DNA of 64,000 bases from Thermoleophilaceae bacterium (GTDB taxonomy: Bacteria > Actinomycetota > Thermoleophilia > Solirubrobacterales > Thermoleophilaceae): NCBI GenBank assembly GCA_030446485.1, contig JAUJNF010000001.1, positions 477,964 to 541,963 on the forward strand, in the 5' to 3' direction. The notes under the pieces were generated by a model, which saw only the letters and a list, made by a program, of their open reading frames with translations, was not told where the DNA came from and searched no databases. The translations under genes were made by a program, and so were the position numbers. Positions 44,220-54,778 of this stretch are shown here, in pieces; position 1 is the stretch's first letter; every line of letters starts with the position of its first letter.

Positions 44220-46514
44220 GTGACGAGCGCTTCAGCCGCGAAACCGCGTTACCCTGCCCACCTCACCTTGCTGAACCGCCGCCAGTTCCTCGCCGCCGCC
44301 GCTGCGGGCGCGGCTTCGCTCGGCTGGGAAGGCGACGCCGCGGCGGCGGCCTCTTGGCGAACTGACTTCGCGGCTCAGGCCGACGGATCCGGCTGGCCGG
44401 GATTCGCCTGCGTCGGAGTGGCCAACCTGCATCGTGAGGGCGGCCAGGGGCTGCTCGAAGCGGGCTCCGACGTATTTCCGAACGATCCCCGGCCGGTCGC
44501 GTTCTCGATCGACCGCCGCTACGCGGATGGGTCTGTCACCGCCATCGTGTCCGCGAGCGGCGCCGGAGCGGGAGTCGTCCGACGAGCCTCTCACCGTCAC
44601 TACTACGCCGCGATATATGAACAGGAGCAGGCCGCGCTGATCATCGTGCGGCGCACGGGCGACGAAGTCGTCGAGCGCGCCCGTGTCCTCGCCCCTCTGG
44701 TGCGACTGCCGGCGGCCCTGACGCTCGCCTCGGCGGGGACCTTCCCGACCCGCCTGACGGCGACGCTGGTCGACGCCGATGCCCGCCGCTATACGGCGTC
44801 GGCCGCCGATACCCACGGGTCGCTGCAGGGCCCGGGGGATCCCGGAGTCCTGTCCACCGCGCGCACCCTGTTCCCGAGCGAGCCCAACGAAGCCTTCCCC
44901 GCCCTGGGGAACGTTCATCTCCTGCCGTACGGGGTGCAGGAGGGCGCGGTCGTGCTCGAGACCCCGGCGGGGCAGGCGGTGATCGGCACCATCCGCGAGC
45001 GCTCGACGGCGGCGTTCCGCGAGATCAGCGTCACCACCGACGAGGCCTTCAAGGTCACGGAGCCATCGATCGTGGCCGCCACGAGCGGGGTACCGCACAA
45101 GCGAGGGGCCACCGTGCACGTGGCCACCGACGTGCCCGCCCGGCTCGCGATCGAGGTGGCCGCACGGCCGAACTTCCGCGACGCGCGAAGAGTGGAGATC
45201 GGAGCGACGCGCGACTTCGAAGCCGCAGCACAGCGGCTGTCGGGCCTCACTGCGGAAAGTCGTGTCTACTGGCGCGCGCTCGCGAGGCGGCGCGGGCGCA
45301 CGGTCGCCGGGCCCCCGCGCGCCTTTCGCGTCCTGCCTCCGGAAGGCAGCAGCAGCCCGGCCTCGATCGCGGTGGGCGCCTGCGCGTCGCAGTTCGGCCA
45401 GATCTTCGACCGCATCGCAGACCGGCGGGCAGACGTCTTCGTCTGGCAGGGCGACCTCAACTACCCGGACACCCACGGGCCGCTTGCTCAGACGATGAGT
45501 GGCTACGCGGGCGTCTGGCGCGACTTTCTCGCGAATCCCCGGATGCGACCGATCCTGGACTCGGCCTGCTTCGTCGGCGGGCGCGACGACCACGACTACG
45601 GCGTCCAGGACGCGCACTCGGAGAACCTCAAGCCGTTCGGGCTGGCGCCCTGGGAAGCGCTCGTGGAGCGCGGCGACTACCACCGGTTCACGGCCGGCCT
45701 GGCCGAGGTGTGGGTCCTCGACCAGCGCCGGTTCAAGAGCCCGCCGGGCAAACCGGACTCCCAGGCCAAGACCCTCTTGGGCGCCAGGCAACGGGGGTGG
45801 CTGCTCGACACGCTCTCCACCTCGGACGCACCGTTCAAGGTGATCTGCTCGCCGTGCACCCTCTCGCCCACCCAGAGCGAGAATGCGCGCGACGGCAACT
45901 GGAGCGCGGGCTATACCACCGAGCGCGACCTCCTACTGCGCCACATCGAGCGGCAGGTGACGGGCACGACGATCTTCATCACCGGCGACACCCATTACAC
46001 GATGGTGTACGACCGCGACGGCCTGTTCGAGGCGCGTCCCTGCCCCCTCGACATCCCCACGCCGAACGACATCACCCTGGTCGACCCCCTGGCCGCGCAG
46101 GAACTCCGCGCCCGACCCGGGGTCGTCTACGCGGACGACAGGCTGGGCCACTTCGCGCACCTCCGAGTGGCGGGCGCGGGCGGCATCGCCCGTCTGGATC
46201 TGACCCTCGTGCGCCAGGACGGAGTAGCCGGCTACACGAGGCGCTTCGAGGAGCCGATCACAGGATCAACGCGGCGCGTTGGAGCAGGGCCGCGGCGACG
46301 CCCGGGAGGCCGCGGGGGGAACGGAGGGCGCGGAGGCAACAGAGGCGGCGGGGTTCGCGGGCTGCGGACCGGCGCGCGGGGCGGCAGCGGGTCAGGGGGC
46401 TCGTCCGGCCTCCCGTTCACGGGCTCCCGCCCGCTGGCGGCAGCACTGGCCGGCGCGCTGCTGGCGGCGACAGGGGCGGTGGCCCGCCGGCTGGGCGCCG
46501 GTCGCAAGGGATAA
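44220..46514 (+). CDS. PhoD-type phosphatase with Tat signal and LPFTG sorting motif
   Basis: A 764-residue protein. The N-terminal LLNRRQFLAAAAAGAASLG is a twin-Arg-like export signal. A beta-type region follows to about residue 370, then a metallophosphatase domain of the PhoD kind: FVWQGDLNYPDTHG, FVGGRDDHDYGVQD, VWVLDQRRFKSP and FITGDTHYTM, with metal ligands D, D, H and H. A Gly/Arg-rich linker comes before LPFTGSRPLAAALAGALLAATGAVARR, a sortase signal with membrane stretch and basic tail. The protein is therefore probably folded, exported by Tat and attached to the wall. GGAGG lies upstream of the GTG at 44220. Function: alkaline phosphatase/phosphodiesterase. Confidence 0.85.
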   Translation: MTSASAAKPRYPAHLTLLNRRQFLAAAAAGAASLGWEGDAAAAASWRTDFAAQADGSGWPGFACVGVANLHREGGQGLLEAGSDVFPNDPRPVAFSIDRRYADGSVTAIVSASGAGAGVVRRASHRHYYAAIYEQEQAALIIVRRTGDEVVERARVLAPLVRLPAALTLASAGTFPTRLTATLVDADARRYTASAADTHGSLQGPGDPGVLSTARTLFPSEPNEAFPALGNVHLLPYGVQEGAVVLETPAGQAVIGTIRERSTAAFREISVTTDEAFKVTEPSIVAATSGVPHKRGATVHVATDVPARLAIEVAARPNFRDARRVEIGATRDFEAAAQRLSGLTAESRVYWRALARRRGRTVAGPPRAFRVLPPEGSSSPASIAVGACASQFGQIFDRIADRRADVFVWQGDLNYPDTHGPLAQTMSGYAGVWRDFLANPRMRPILDSACFVGGRDDHDYGVQDAHSENLKPFGLAPWEALVERGDYHRFTAGLAEVWVLDQRRFKSPPGKPDSQAKTLLGARQRGWLLDTLSTSDAPFKVICSPCTLSPTQSENARDGNWSAGYTTERDLLLRHIERQVTGTTIFITGDTHYTMVYDRDGLFEARPCPLDIPTPNDITLVDPLAAQELRARPGVVYADDRLGHFAHLRVAGAGGIARLDLTLVRQDGVAGYTRRFEEPITGSTRRVGAGPRRRPGGRGGNGGRGGNRGGGVRGLRTGARGGSGSGGSSGLPFTGSRPLAAALAGALLAATGAVARRLGAGRKG

Positions 46515-46803
46515 GGCTCCTCGCCGATCGTGGCAGCTGACGCCGCCGGTGCGAGAGCGTCAGTGTGGCGAGCGTGGAGACGAGCATGCGCACGAGGGTC
46601 ATAGAGGCCTCAACGATTGGCGAGCGGTGGGTCTTGCGCCATCCGCCCTGACGGCAGCGCGCTGCTACGCCTCTCCCGCGCGTCCTTCAGACGGCTGGCG
46701 GCATGTGTGACGCGTCCCCTCCCCGGTTGAGCGCCGTCGCACCATAAAGGCGAGCGGGTTCGTAGCCGATAGCTCGTGGGAGCGCCTCTTGGCGATCGCT
46801 CCT

Positions 46804-49800
46804 ATGACGTCCACGCTCGAAGATCCGGCCCGTCTCGCGGCGCTCGCCGCGGCGGGACTGCTTGACGCCCCGGCGCAGGAGCCGTTCGATCGGCTGACGC
46901 GCCTGGCCGCTCGGGTTGTGCGCGCGCCGATCGCGCTGATGACGCTCGTCGACTGCGAGCGGGAGTTCTGCGCAAGCGCGGTCGGTGACCCGTCGGCGGC
47001 CAACCGGGTCGGGGACCTGTCGCACTCGCTCTGCCGCTCCGTCGTCGAGTCGGCCGAAGCGCTCGTCGTCGACGACCTGCGGCGCCATGCGCGCCTGCAG
47101 TCGCACCCGGCGCTTCAGGAGCTCGGTGTCGTGGGCTACGCCGGCGTCCCGGTCGTGACGGCCGACGGACATGTCCTGGGCGCCTTCTGCGTCGCCGCGC
47201 GCGAGCCACGAGCATGGAGCGACGACGATGTCGCGGCGCTGCAGGACCTGTCGGCGGCTGCCGCCACCGAGATCGACCTGCGCCGCGCGATCGGCAACAT
47301 GGACGACCAGCACCGCCGGCTGCGCGACAGCGAGGCGCGCAAGGCGGCGATCCTCGAGTCCGCGCTGGACTGCGTGGTCACGATGGATGCCGGGGCGCGT
47401 CGTCGACTTCAATCCTGCGGCCGAGCGCACCTTCGGCTACTCGCGAGAGGAGGTCGTCGGGCGAGAGCTGAGTGAGCTGATCGTGCCGCCCTCGCTGCGC
47501 GCCGCTCACCGGGCGGGGCTTGCGCGCCAGCTGGCGGCTGGCGGGCCCGGCTATCTGAACCAACGCCTCGAGATGCCGGCCGTGCGCGCCGACGGCAGCG
47601 AGCTCCCGGTCGAGCTGACGATCACCCGCACGGAGGTGGGCGGAGCACCGCTGTTCACGGGATACCTGCGCGACCTGACCGAGGTCCGGCGCGCCCAGGA
47701 GGATCTGCGCGACGCCGAGCGGCGGTTCCGTGCGCTCGTCGAGCAGATGCCGACGGTCACGTACGTGCGCGACCACGGCGGGGTGGGCCGCCTGCGCTAC
47801 ATCAGTCCGCAGATCGAGGCGGCGACGGGATATCCGCCCGATCGCTGGACCGGCGACGCGGACCTGTGGGTTCGTTCGATTCACGCCGAAGACCGGGCAG
47901 GCGCGGTCGCGGAGCTTCGGCGCTGCGTCGAGCGCGACGAGCCGTACGCGGGCGAGTACCGCGTCGTGTGCGCCGACGGCCGCGAGCGGACGGTCTTTAC
48001 CAAGGAGGTCGTCGTTCGCGACGAGCAAGGCATCGAGTCACAGGCAGGGCTCTTGCGTCGATGTGACCGACCTGCGCCGCGCCGAGGCGGCGTTGCGCGC
48101 CAGCGACGAGTTGAATCGGTCGGTCGTGGCCATCCTCGACGAGGGCGTGGTCGTGCTCGACGCCGACGCGCGGACGATCACATGCAACGACAGCGCGACG
48201 CGGATCCTCGGCCTGGAGCGAAATGCGGTGATCGGAGCGCGGCCGCCGTTCCTGCCGCTCTTTCGTGAGGACGGAACCCCGATCCGCCCCGAGGACAGCC
48301 CCGCGCGCGCCGCTGTGCAGAGCGGTCAGCCTAGGCGTGACCTCATCCTACGCGTGCTGCGTCCCGACGGCGCCGAGGCGTGGCTGTCCGTCAACTACCT
48401 GCCGCTCACCGACGAGCAGGACGGCGCGGTCACCGGCCTCGTCTGGTCGTTCAGCGACATCACCGCGCGGCGGCGCAGCGAGCAGGAGGTGGCTCGGCTT
48501 GCCTTTCACGACGGGCTCACGGGCCTCCCCAACCGCGCCCAACTCGAGGACCACCTCGCGCGCTCCGTCGCTCGCGCACACCGCAGCGGACGTGCAGGCG
48601 CCGTGCTCTTCATCGACATCGACAACTTCAAGCTCGTCAACGACAGCCTCGGGCACGTCGCCGGCGACGAGCTGCGCGCCAGGTCGCCGCGCGACTGGCC
48701 GCCTGCGTTCGGGCGAGCGATCTCCTCGCCCGGCACGGCGGCGACGAGTTCATGCTGCTGCTCGATGACCTGTCGCTCGACCCTCGGAGCGCGGCCGAGG
48801 CCGTCGCGGCGACGCTCCCTGCGCGCGCTCGACGCGCCGTTCGTCGTGGAGGGCGCTGAGCTTCACGTCGCGGCCAGTATCGGCATCGCGCTCTATCCGC
48901 GCGATGCCGCCACGCCGGGAGAGCTGCTCAGGCACGCCGACGTCGCGATGTACGCCGCCAAGCGCGCGGGCAACGGCTACACCTGCTACACGGCCGACAG
49001 TGATGATTCGCGTCGTCGGCTGACCCTGACCGCCCGTCTGCGACGTGCGCTCGTCCGCGACGAGTTCCGCCTGCACTACCAGCCCGTCTTCGATCTCTCG
49101 CGCTCCGTGCCGGTGGGGGTCGAGGCGCTCATCCGCTGGGAGGATCCAGACGAGGGCCTCATCCCGCCCGACCGGTTCATCCCGCTCGCCGAGGAGACCG
49201 GCCTGATCGACGACATCGGCGCCTGGGCGCTCGACGCCGGCTGCACCCAGGCGGTCGCATGGGAGCGTGCTGGCCTCGTGCAGCAGCTCTTCGTCAACGT
49301 CGCGCCCGCCAGCTGCGCCGCCCCGGGTTCGCCGACACCGTCCGTCAGGCGCTCGACCGCCACGGCCTGGACCCGTCGCGGCTGACCGTCGAGATCACCG
49401 AGTCGGCGGCGATGAGCGAGCCGCAGCAGACCGATGCGGTCCTCGGCGCGCTGCACGCCATCGGCGTCCACGTGGCGATCGACGACTTCGGCGTCCAGCA
49501 CTCGTCGCTCAGCCGCCTGCGCGAGCTGCCCGTGGACATGCTGAAGATCGACCGGTCGTTCCTGCGCGGCGTGCCCGAAGACCCGAACGTCGCGGCGATC
49601 ATCACCGCGATCCTCACGCTGGCCGGCGCGCTCGGAATGCAAGCCGTCGCCGAGGGTGTCGAGACCGCCGAGCAGCAGCGCTTCCTCGTGAGCGAGGGCT
49701 GCCCGCTCGCGCAAGGCTTCCATCTCGCGCGGCCGATGCCGGCCGAGCAGGCGACCGCGTTCCTGCTCGCCGACGCCGGACGCGGCGCGGCCTTGCAGCA

Positions 49801-49830
49801 CCGCTGGTCGTTCAGAACCGCGGTCCGGAG
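46804..49830 (+). pseudogene. GAF-PAS-PAS-PAS-GGDEF-EAL signalling protein, broken by five frameshifts
   Basis: Cyclic-di-GMP turnover protein. Domains in order: GAF (LDAPAQEPFDRLTRLAAR...VGYAGVPVVTADGHVLGAFCV), PAS (VVDFNPAAERTFGYSREEVVG), PAS (GRLRYISPQIEAATGYPPDRW), PAS (EGVVVLDADARTITCNDSATRILG), GGDEF (FHDGLTGLPNR...HGGDEFMLLLDD) and EAL (VEALIRW...DDFGVQHSSL...VDMLKIDRSF). The reading frame changes near 47395, 48050, 48680, 48815 and 49305, each fixable by one base. Both the GGDEF and EAL active-site motifs are present, so the protein would be active if the frames were continuous. The 3' end is approximate. Confidence 0.8.
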
Positions 49831-50160
49831 AGCTCCGGGAGCCACTGTCCGGCGCGGGCGACGGCTTCGCGCCACCGGTCGCGGTCGGCCGTGCCGGCGG
49901 GCTCGACGACGTGAGCGGGCGACCAGGCCGCCGCGATGTCGTCGTCGCCGCTCCAGATGCCGACCGTGAGACCCGCGACGTAGGCGGCGCCGAGCGTTGT
50001 GGCCTCGACCACGGGCGAGACCTCGACCGGCCGGCCGCACGCGTCGGCGAGCGCCTCGACGAAGACGCTGTTGGCGCTCATGCCTCCGTCGACGCGGAGC
50101 ACCGGCACCTTTAGTCCGATGAGGTCCTTGTCGGTCACGGCGTTGGTCCCGGCGGTGTGG
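49812..50160 (-). pseudogene. Glycerol kinase 3' fragment
   Basis: TNAVTDKDLIGLKVPVLRVDGGMSANSVFVEALADACGRPVEVSPVVEATTLGAAYVAGL is the C-terminal ATP-binding part of glycerol kinase-like FGGY kinases. The N-terminal ~300 residues are missing. Upstream DNA belongs to an unrelated SnoaL-like gene. Confidence 0.75.
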
Positions 50161-50251
50161 GGAACGACGTACATCGTCACCACGGAGCTTCTGCGCCGGG
50201 GCGGCCGTTGCTCGCCCGCCGTAGTTCTGACGTCCGCGACAGGCCCAACGG

Positions 50252-50632
50252 TCACGTCGGTCCGGGCGTTTCGAGTTCGGCGAGAACCTTCCGGTAGGCG
50301 TCCTTGAGCTTGATGCGATCGCCCTGGAACTCGAAGATGTCGCAGCCGTGGACGCGCGTTTCGCGCCCGGCGGCGTCCCTGCGGACGAGCACCCATTGGG
50401 AGGCGCCGTACCGGCCGTTGATGATCGTGATGCCGCCGTGGCCTTCACCGCGTCGTCATAGGCGAGGATGGTCTCGAAGCCGTGCCGGACCTCAGCGCGG
50501 CCGCGGTATGTGCTCCCCGGCTCCGGCCCGACGGAGGCGCGGAACTCGCAGTCGTCGGCCATGAAGGTCATGAGCGCGTCGATGTCTTTGCCGCCAGGCA
50601 TCCCCGAAGGCGGCGAGGCGCTCCTCGGTCAT
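50252..50632 (-). pseudogene. SnoaL-like/NTF2-fold protein with two frameshifts
   Basis: The start MTEERLAAFGDAW is followed after one indel (near 50600) by KDIDALMTFMADDCEFRASVGPEPGSTYRGRAEVRHGFETILAYDDAV. A second shift near 50442 leads to GITIINGRYGASQWVLVRRDAAGRETRVHGCDIFEFQGDRIKLKDAYRKVLA. Corrected, it is a typical small SnoaL-like ketosteroid-isomerase-fold protein of about 126 residues. Confidence 0.7.
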
Positions 50633-50642
50633 CTGCGAGGTC

Positions 50643-51128
50643 TCAGACGTCGTCGTGGGCCTGTTCATCGAAGTAGGCCTCCAGGTCGGGGCCCGCAGGG
50701 TTCGCGAGCACGTGCCGGAGCCACGCCCGCCGTTCGAAGTCGATCACTGCCAGCTCCCAGACGCAGCCGACGGCGGGACTGCGGTGCGGCTCGAGCGCGT
50801 CGACGCGATCCAGCGCGCACGAGAAGAGCCGCTGGTGAAGCTCGTTCTCGCCGGCCCACCAGTCCACGAGCACGAAGCCGTAGTCAGCCGCGTCATGCAC
50901 GACGATGAAGCTGGCGCCGTACCGGGGGCAGTCGCCTGACGCCTCGGCGGGGGCGGGCAAACCACGGCGGGCGACCGTCTTGGCGGCGCTCACGAGTTCC
51001 TCGCGCGGGCGCTCGGCAGCCGCCGCGATGCCATACAGCTTGACTCGCCAGCCGTCGCAGCGGTACTCCTCGAGGAACCTCACGGGCCGCGTGCGATGCG
51101 GGCCACGGAGCGTGATCGCCGTTGTCAT
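50643..51128 (-). CDS. Hypothetical protein, 161 aa
   Basis: An intact gene between broken ones: RFLEEYRCDGWRVKLYGIAAAAERPREELVSAAKTVARRGLPAPA, SFIVVHDAADYGFVLVDWWAGENELHQRLF, and VGCVWELAVIDFERRAWLRHVLANPAGPDLEAYFDEQ. It looks like a conserved soluble bacterial family of unknown function. ATG start. Confidence 0.72.
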   Translation of the reverse strand: MTTAITLRGPHRTRPVRFLEEYRCDGWRVKLYGIAAAAERPREELVSAAKTVARRGLPAPAEASGDCPRYGASFIVVHDAADYGFVLVDWWAGENELHQRLFSCALDRVDALEPHRSPAVGCVWELAVIDFERRAWLRHVLANPAGPDLEAYFDEQAHDDV

Positions 51129-51198
51129 GAACCGCAGGATCGCCGACGGCTAGAGTCGCCGCCGTCGAAAAGTCGTGGGTTATGCTTCGAACGATCCG

Positions 51199-52116
51199 AT
51201 GCTCGATGTGCGACGCCTGCGCCTGCTGGTCGAGCTCTCCGAGCGAGGGACGATCAGCGCCGTGGCGGACGCCCTGCACTTCACGCCGTCCACCGTCTCG
51301 CACGCCCTCTCGTCGCTCGAGCAAGAGATCGGCGTCGCACTGCTGGAGCGCACCCCTCGCAGCGTGCGGCTCACTCCCGCGGGGGACGCGCTCGTCGCCG
51401 AGGGCCGCAAGATCATCGCGAGCCTCAACGCCGCCTGCACCGACGCGAGGGCCGTCGGAGGCCTCGACCGCGGACGGATCACCATCGCGACGTTCCCGAG
51501 CGCCGGCTCCACCCTGGTGGCGGCAGCGGTCGCTCGGCTGCAGGAGCGGCACACTCGAATTCAGATCCGGCTCATCGACGCCGAGCCCGAGGAGAGCCTG
51601 CGCGCGCTTCAGGCGGGCGATGTGGACGTTGCGGTGGTCTACGAATACGGCTTCGCGCCGCCAATCCATACCGATCTCGCCCACACCGCTCTGCGAGAGA
51701 TCCGATGCAGCTCTGCCCGCCTGCGGATCACGGCAGCGCCGGCGGGGACGCATTGCCGCTGGCCACCTTGCGCACGAGTGCGTTCGTCGCAGGACGCCCA
51801 GGCTCACCGTGTCGCTGACTTCACCGTGGCGGCGTGCGCTCGCGCGGGCTTCGAGCCCCGCATCGCCTACCAGACCGACGACATCGCTTTCACCTGCGCG
51901 CTCGTGCGCGGCGGCTTCGCCGCCGCGATCATTGCGGAGTCCTGCTCGCCACGGCGCCGGCGCCCGTGATGACCTACGCGCCCACGCCCCCTCCCTCCGC
52001 GCAAGATCCTCGCAGCCCACCGGCCGTCCGCCGCTCGTCTCATGTCAGTCGTCGCGACCCTGGACGCCCTGAAGGAGGCGGCGAGCAGCAACAGCCGCTG
52101 GCTCACCGCCGCGTAG
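51199..52116 (+). pseudogene. LysR family transcriptional regulator, several frameshifts
   Basis: N-terminal HTH (MLDVRRLRLLVELSERGTISAVADALHFTPSTVSHALSSLEQEIGVALLERTPRSVRLTPAG) and the start of the effector domain are in one frame to about 51690. The following stretch reads correctly only in the next frame (DPMQLCPPADHGSAGGDALPLATLRTSAF), then frame returns at about 51815 (FTVAACARAGFEPRIAYQTDDIAFTCALVRGGFAAAIIAE). Two further shifts are needed near 51945 and 51990 to reach ILAAHRPSAARLMSVVATLDALKEAASSN.RWLTAA* at 52116. The 3' end is duplicated at 54.78 kb. Confidence 0.78.
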
Positions 52117-52206
52117 TAGGGCCCTCGCCGTCTCAACCCGCCGGACAGACCAACCTCTGTAGACACCCGCCAGCCGCATCGACCGACTCGCGGAAGACCC
52201 GGATGT
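51939..52206 (+). repeat. Direct repeat copy 1 (LysR 3' end plus chlorite-dismutase 3' tail)
   Basis: From CCTGCTCGCCACGGCGCCGGCG to GACTCGCGGAAGACCCGGATGT this matches 54779-55052 with roughly 90% or more identity by eye. It holds the LysR C terminus, its stop, and an antisense tail equal to the last codons of a chlorite-dismutase-family gene. Confidence 0.8.
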
Positions 52207-52228
52207 GGGGGCGCGTACGCGCGGCGAT

Positions 52229-52835
52229 CTATGGCTGGCGATCTTGGAGCGCGCTGCGGGCGAGCGTCTCCAGGCCCGCGGCGATGCGCGTCGCGCTCAT
52301 GCCGTGCTCGTGGCGCTGGTGGCGGTACAGGTCGGCGGCCAGCGGGGCGAGGAGGGCGTCGGCGAGCCATTCGGCGTCCAGGCGTGGGTTGGCCTGCTCG
52401 GCGAGGACGCGGACGTGCAGTCGCCAGACGCCGTACGCGCCGAGGCGGTAGCGGGCGCCGGGGCGGCCGGTCTCGGAGGCGAGTACGAGGTCGAGGTTCG
52501 CCTCGGTCAGTTCCGCGAGCGCGCGGAGGAAGGCGACGAGGCGCGCGAGTGGCGCAGCACCGGGACCGAGCGGAGGCGGCCCGCGGAGCAGATCGTCTTG
52601 CAGTCGCCGCTCGCTGTCGTCGAGCAGCGCGGCGGCGAGCTCGCCGCGATCGGCGAAGCGCCGGTACAGCGTTCCCTTGCCGACGCCGGCCGCGCGCGAC
52701 GTCCTCCATCAGCACGCCCGCGAAGCCGCGCTCGGCGAAGAGCTTCTCGGCAGCGCGCAGGACGCGCTCGCGGTTGCGCACGGCGTCGATCCGCTCGCGG
52801 CGCTGCGGCGGGTTGTCGACGGGGCCGCTGATCAC
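52229..52835 (-). pseudogene. TetR family regulator with a frameshift
   Basis: N-terminal HTH RRERIDAVRNRERVLRAAEKLFAERGFAGVLMEDVA, then the continuation RAAGVGKGTLYRRFADRGELAA lies in the next frame (shift near 52700). The ligand-binding part runs to ALQDRQP* at 52229 in that frame. One base restores a ~200-residue TetR protein. GTG start at 52835. A palindrome lies just upstream. Confidence 0.7.
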
Positions 52836-52850
52836 GCCCGAAGCGTACAA

Positions 52851-52866
52851 CCGGACGGACGTCCGG
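52851..52866. promoter_or_regulatory. Candidate TetR operator upstream of the TetR gene
   Basis: CCGGACG-GA-CGTCCGG is a perfect 7-bp inverted repeat with a 2-base centre, 15 bases upstream of the regulator start. Such sites are commonly autoregulatory operators. Inferred. Confidence 0.55.
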
Positions 52867-52879
52867 ATCGCGTCGCTAC

Positions 52880-53030
52880 TTCGCCTGTTGTCCCCGGCGA
52901 TGCACCGCCGGGCGTCTGCCTGGTCGCGCGGCTGGACGATCAGCTGGTCGATGTTCACGTCGCTCGGATGCTGCACACCCAGGCGACGCAGTCGGCGATG
53001 TCCTCGGCCGTCAGTGGTGGGCGGGATGAG
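52880..53030 (-). pseudogene. SDR 3' fragment
   Basis: LTAEDIADCVAWV, then after a one-base shift HPSDVNIDQLIVQPRDQA, is the C-terminal tail of a classical SDR oxidoreductase. The rest of the gene is absent. It lies directly beside the arginase-family remnant. Confidence 0.6.
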
Positions 53031-53045
53031 GCGCAGCTCCCGCTG

Positions 53046-53914
53046 CTACGCCAGAGCCCTGGCGAGCGCATCGACGACGCGCCGAGCGTGTCGGCCGTCC
53101 TCGTCAAGTCGGGATTGAAGTCGGCCACGCTGGCGCCGATGAGCGCGTCGGAGGCCAGCAGCGGCCGCGCGAGCGCCACGAACGCGTCCCAGTCCAACCC
53201 GCCCGGCTGCGGATACGTCACCGCGGGCAGCGCGGCCTCGTCGAGGGCGTCGAGGTCGAGGTGCAGCCAGGCAGGCCCGCGGTCGCCCAGCGCTCGACCC
53301 CACCGTATCCCCGCCTCCGCCGGGCCCGCTGCCATGATGTCCTCGGCGCTCATGCGAGCGATCGCGGCCGGCACGCGCTTCAACTCGAACGCCACGTCCG
53401 GGCTCACGGAGTCGGGGCGGTGCCCTAGGATCACAACATCGGCGGGCTCTACCAGCGGCCCTTCCTCGGGCAGGTCGACGAGTCCCTGCACGTTACATCC
53501 GGTGAGCATTGCGAGCTCCATGTCCGCCGCCTCACCGGTGGGCGACGACCTACCGTCGAGGTAGTCCGCGTGGCCGTCCACGAACCACAGGCCTAGGCGC
53601 CCCACGGCGTCACGGGCACCGGCCACCGCTCCAGAAGCAGCGTGCAATCCCCCCAACCACAAGCGGCTTTGCGCCGCGAGTCAACGCGCCGGCGACCGCC
53701 GCGCGCAAAGCCGCAGAGGACACGCGCAGGTCGGCGAACGCGATGACCCCGGTCTCTGGATCCCGTACCGGATCGCGCAGCCGCGGCGCCACGTCGCCCT
53801 CGTCCGCCGCCCCGAACACCTGGGGCAGCCCCGCGGCCCGCAGCGACGCCGGGGCGCGCTCCTCCCCGCGGCCCGCAGCGGACGAATCGAAGGGGCGCCG
53901 AGCACGGTCCACAC
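53046..53914 (-). pseudogene. Arginase/agmatinase-family protein, several frameshifts
   Basis: Ureohydrolase fold. Pieces in order: VLGAP, FDSSAAGRGEERAPASLRAAGLP, GALTRGAKPLVVGG, DCTLLLERWPV, GLWFVDGHADYLDG, LHLDLDALDEAALPAVTYPQPGGLDWDAFVALARPLLASD, ASVADFNPDLT and VVDALARALA*. Metal ligands DGHAD and DLDALD are kept. The pieces sit in different frames, so at least three to four indels are present. Corrected length about 290 residues. Confidence 0.75.
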
Positions 53915-54074
53915 GACCGGGCACTATGCCGACCGAACTCCCGACGTGACGACTTACTTCTCCCGGGGCAGCTTCTGAGCACTGGCCGCCCCGGCCCTGC
54001 CGGCCCCGCTCCGTCGGCGGCCATTGCGGTCGCAAGCTCTAGACCCGCGCGACAGGCCGCTATGTGGACGAGCC

Positions 54075-54644
54075 CTAACCCCGTCGACCCGACTCGCGGA
54101 AGAGCCGGATGTCGATCTCGCGCTCGACGTAGGCCCATTCCTCCGTCTGGCGTAGGCGATCGACGAGGTCCTCGAAGGCGTCTGCGTGTTCGGGCGCGAA
54201 CTCGAACCAAGTCAGGAAGTCGAACGCCTCCCTCAGGTCGCGGCCGTGGTGCAGCCGCCGGGCGATCGCCGGGAGGTACTCCAGTCCGGTCGCGATGTGG
54301 TCCGAGGTCTCTTCGAAGATGCGGCGGCGCTCGTCCTGGGGCAGCTCCCACCAGCCCTCCGACTTCGTGATCGGGATGAGCGCGGCTTGTGTCGACGTTT
54401 CGCGGCCGAGCGGCTCCTGCTTCGCCGCCAAAGCGTCGCGCTCGCTGCGCGAGACATAGCGTTCGTTGCTCGTGACGCCGCGCAGCGCGTCCGCCGACCT
54501 GCCGTCGAGGCCGCTCGCCGCGCTCCCCTCGAACATTTCGACCCTCGACACGCCCTCCAGCGGCGCCCCAACCACCGTCTCAAGGCGACGAACCACCCAA
54601 GGTCCAGCATCTCCGCCGACGAAGGCGACCATCAGCGGGCGCAC
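54075..54644 (-). CDS. Chlorite dismutase family protein
   Basis: The 189-residue protein is intact. PITKSEGWWELPQDERRRIFEETSDHIATGLEYLPAIARRLHHGRDLREAFDFLTWFEFAPEHADAFEDLVDRLRQTEEWAYVEREIDIRLF is the conserved region of chlorite-dismutase-like ferredoxin-fold haem proteins. The His in RRLHH could be the haem ligand. The in vivo role is unclear; many homologues are not chlorite-active. Its last codons are repeated at 52.16 and 55.02 kb. Confidence 0.85.
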   Translation of the reverse strand: MRPLMVAFVGGDAGPWVVRRLETVVGAPLEGVSRVEMFEGSAASGLDGRSADALRGVTSNERYVSRSERDALAAKQEPLGRETSTQAALIPITKSEGWWELPQDERRRIFEETSDHIATGLEYLPAIARRLHHGRDLREAFDFLTWFEFAPEHADAFEDLVDRLRQTEEWAYVEREIDIRLFRESGRRG

Positions 54645-54778
54645 ACTCTCAGTCTATGCCTGCCTCCACGTCCACACGAGGAGGTGCAACGTAGAGGTCA
54701 TTGAGCAATGCAAGCTTCTCACGACTGCGAGCTCCTCCTCGGCGACAGGCCGAACGGTCACGTCGGTCCAGGCGTCGC

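Noticed and set aside
51867-52976. A 369-residue minus-strand ORF
   Set aside because: Only the ~45-residue TetR HTH and a short SDR tail are meaningful; the remainder is a frame-shifted reading.
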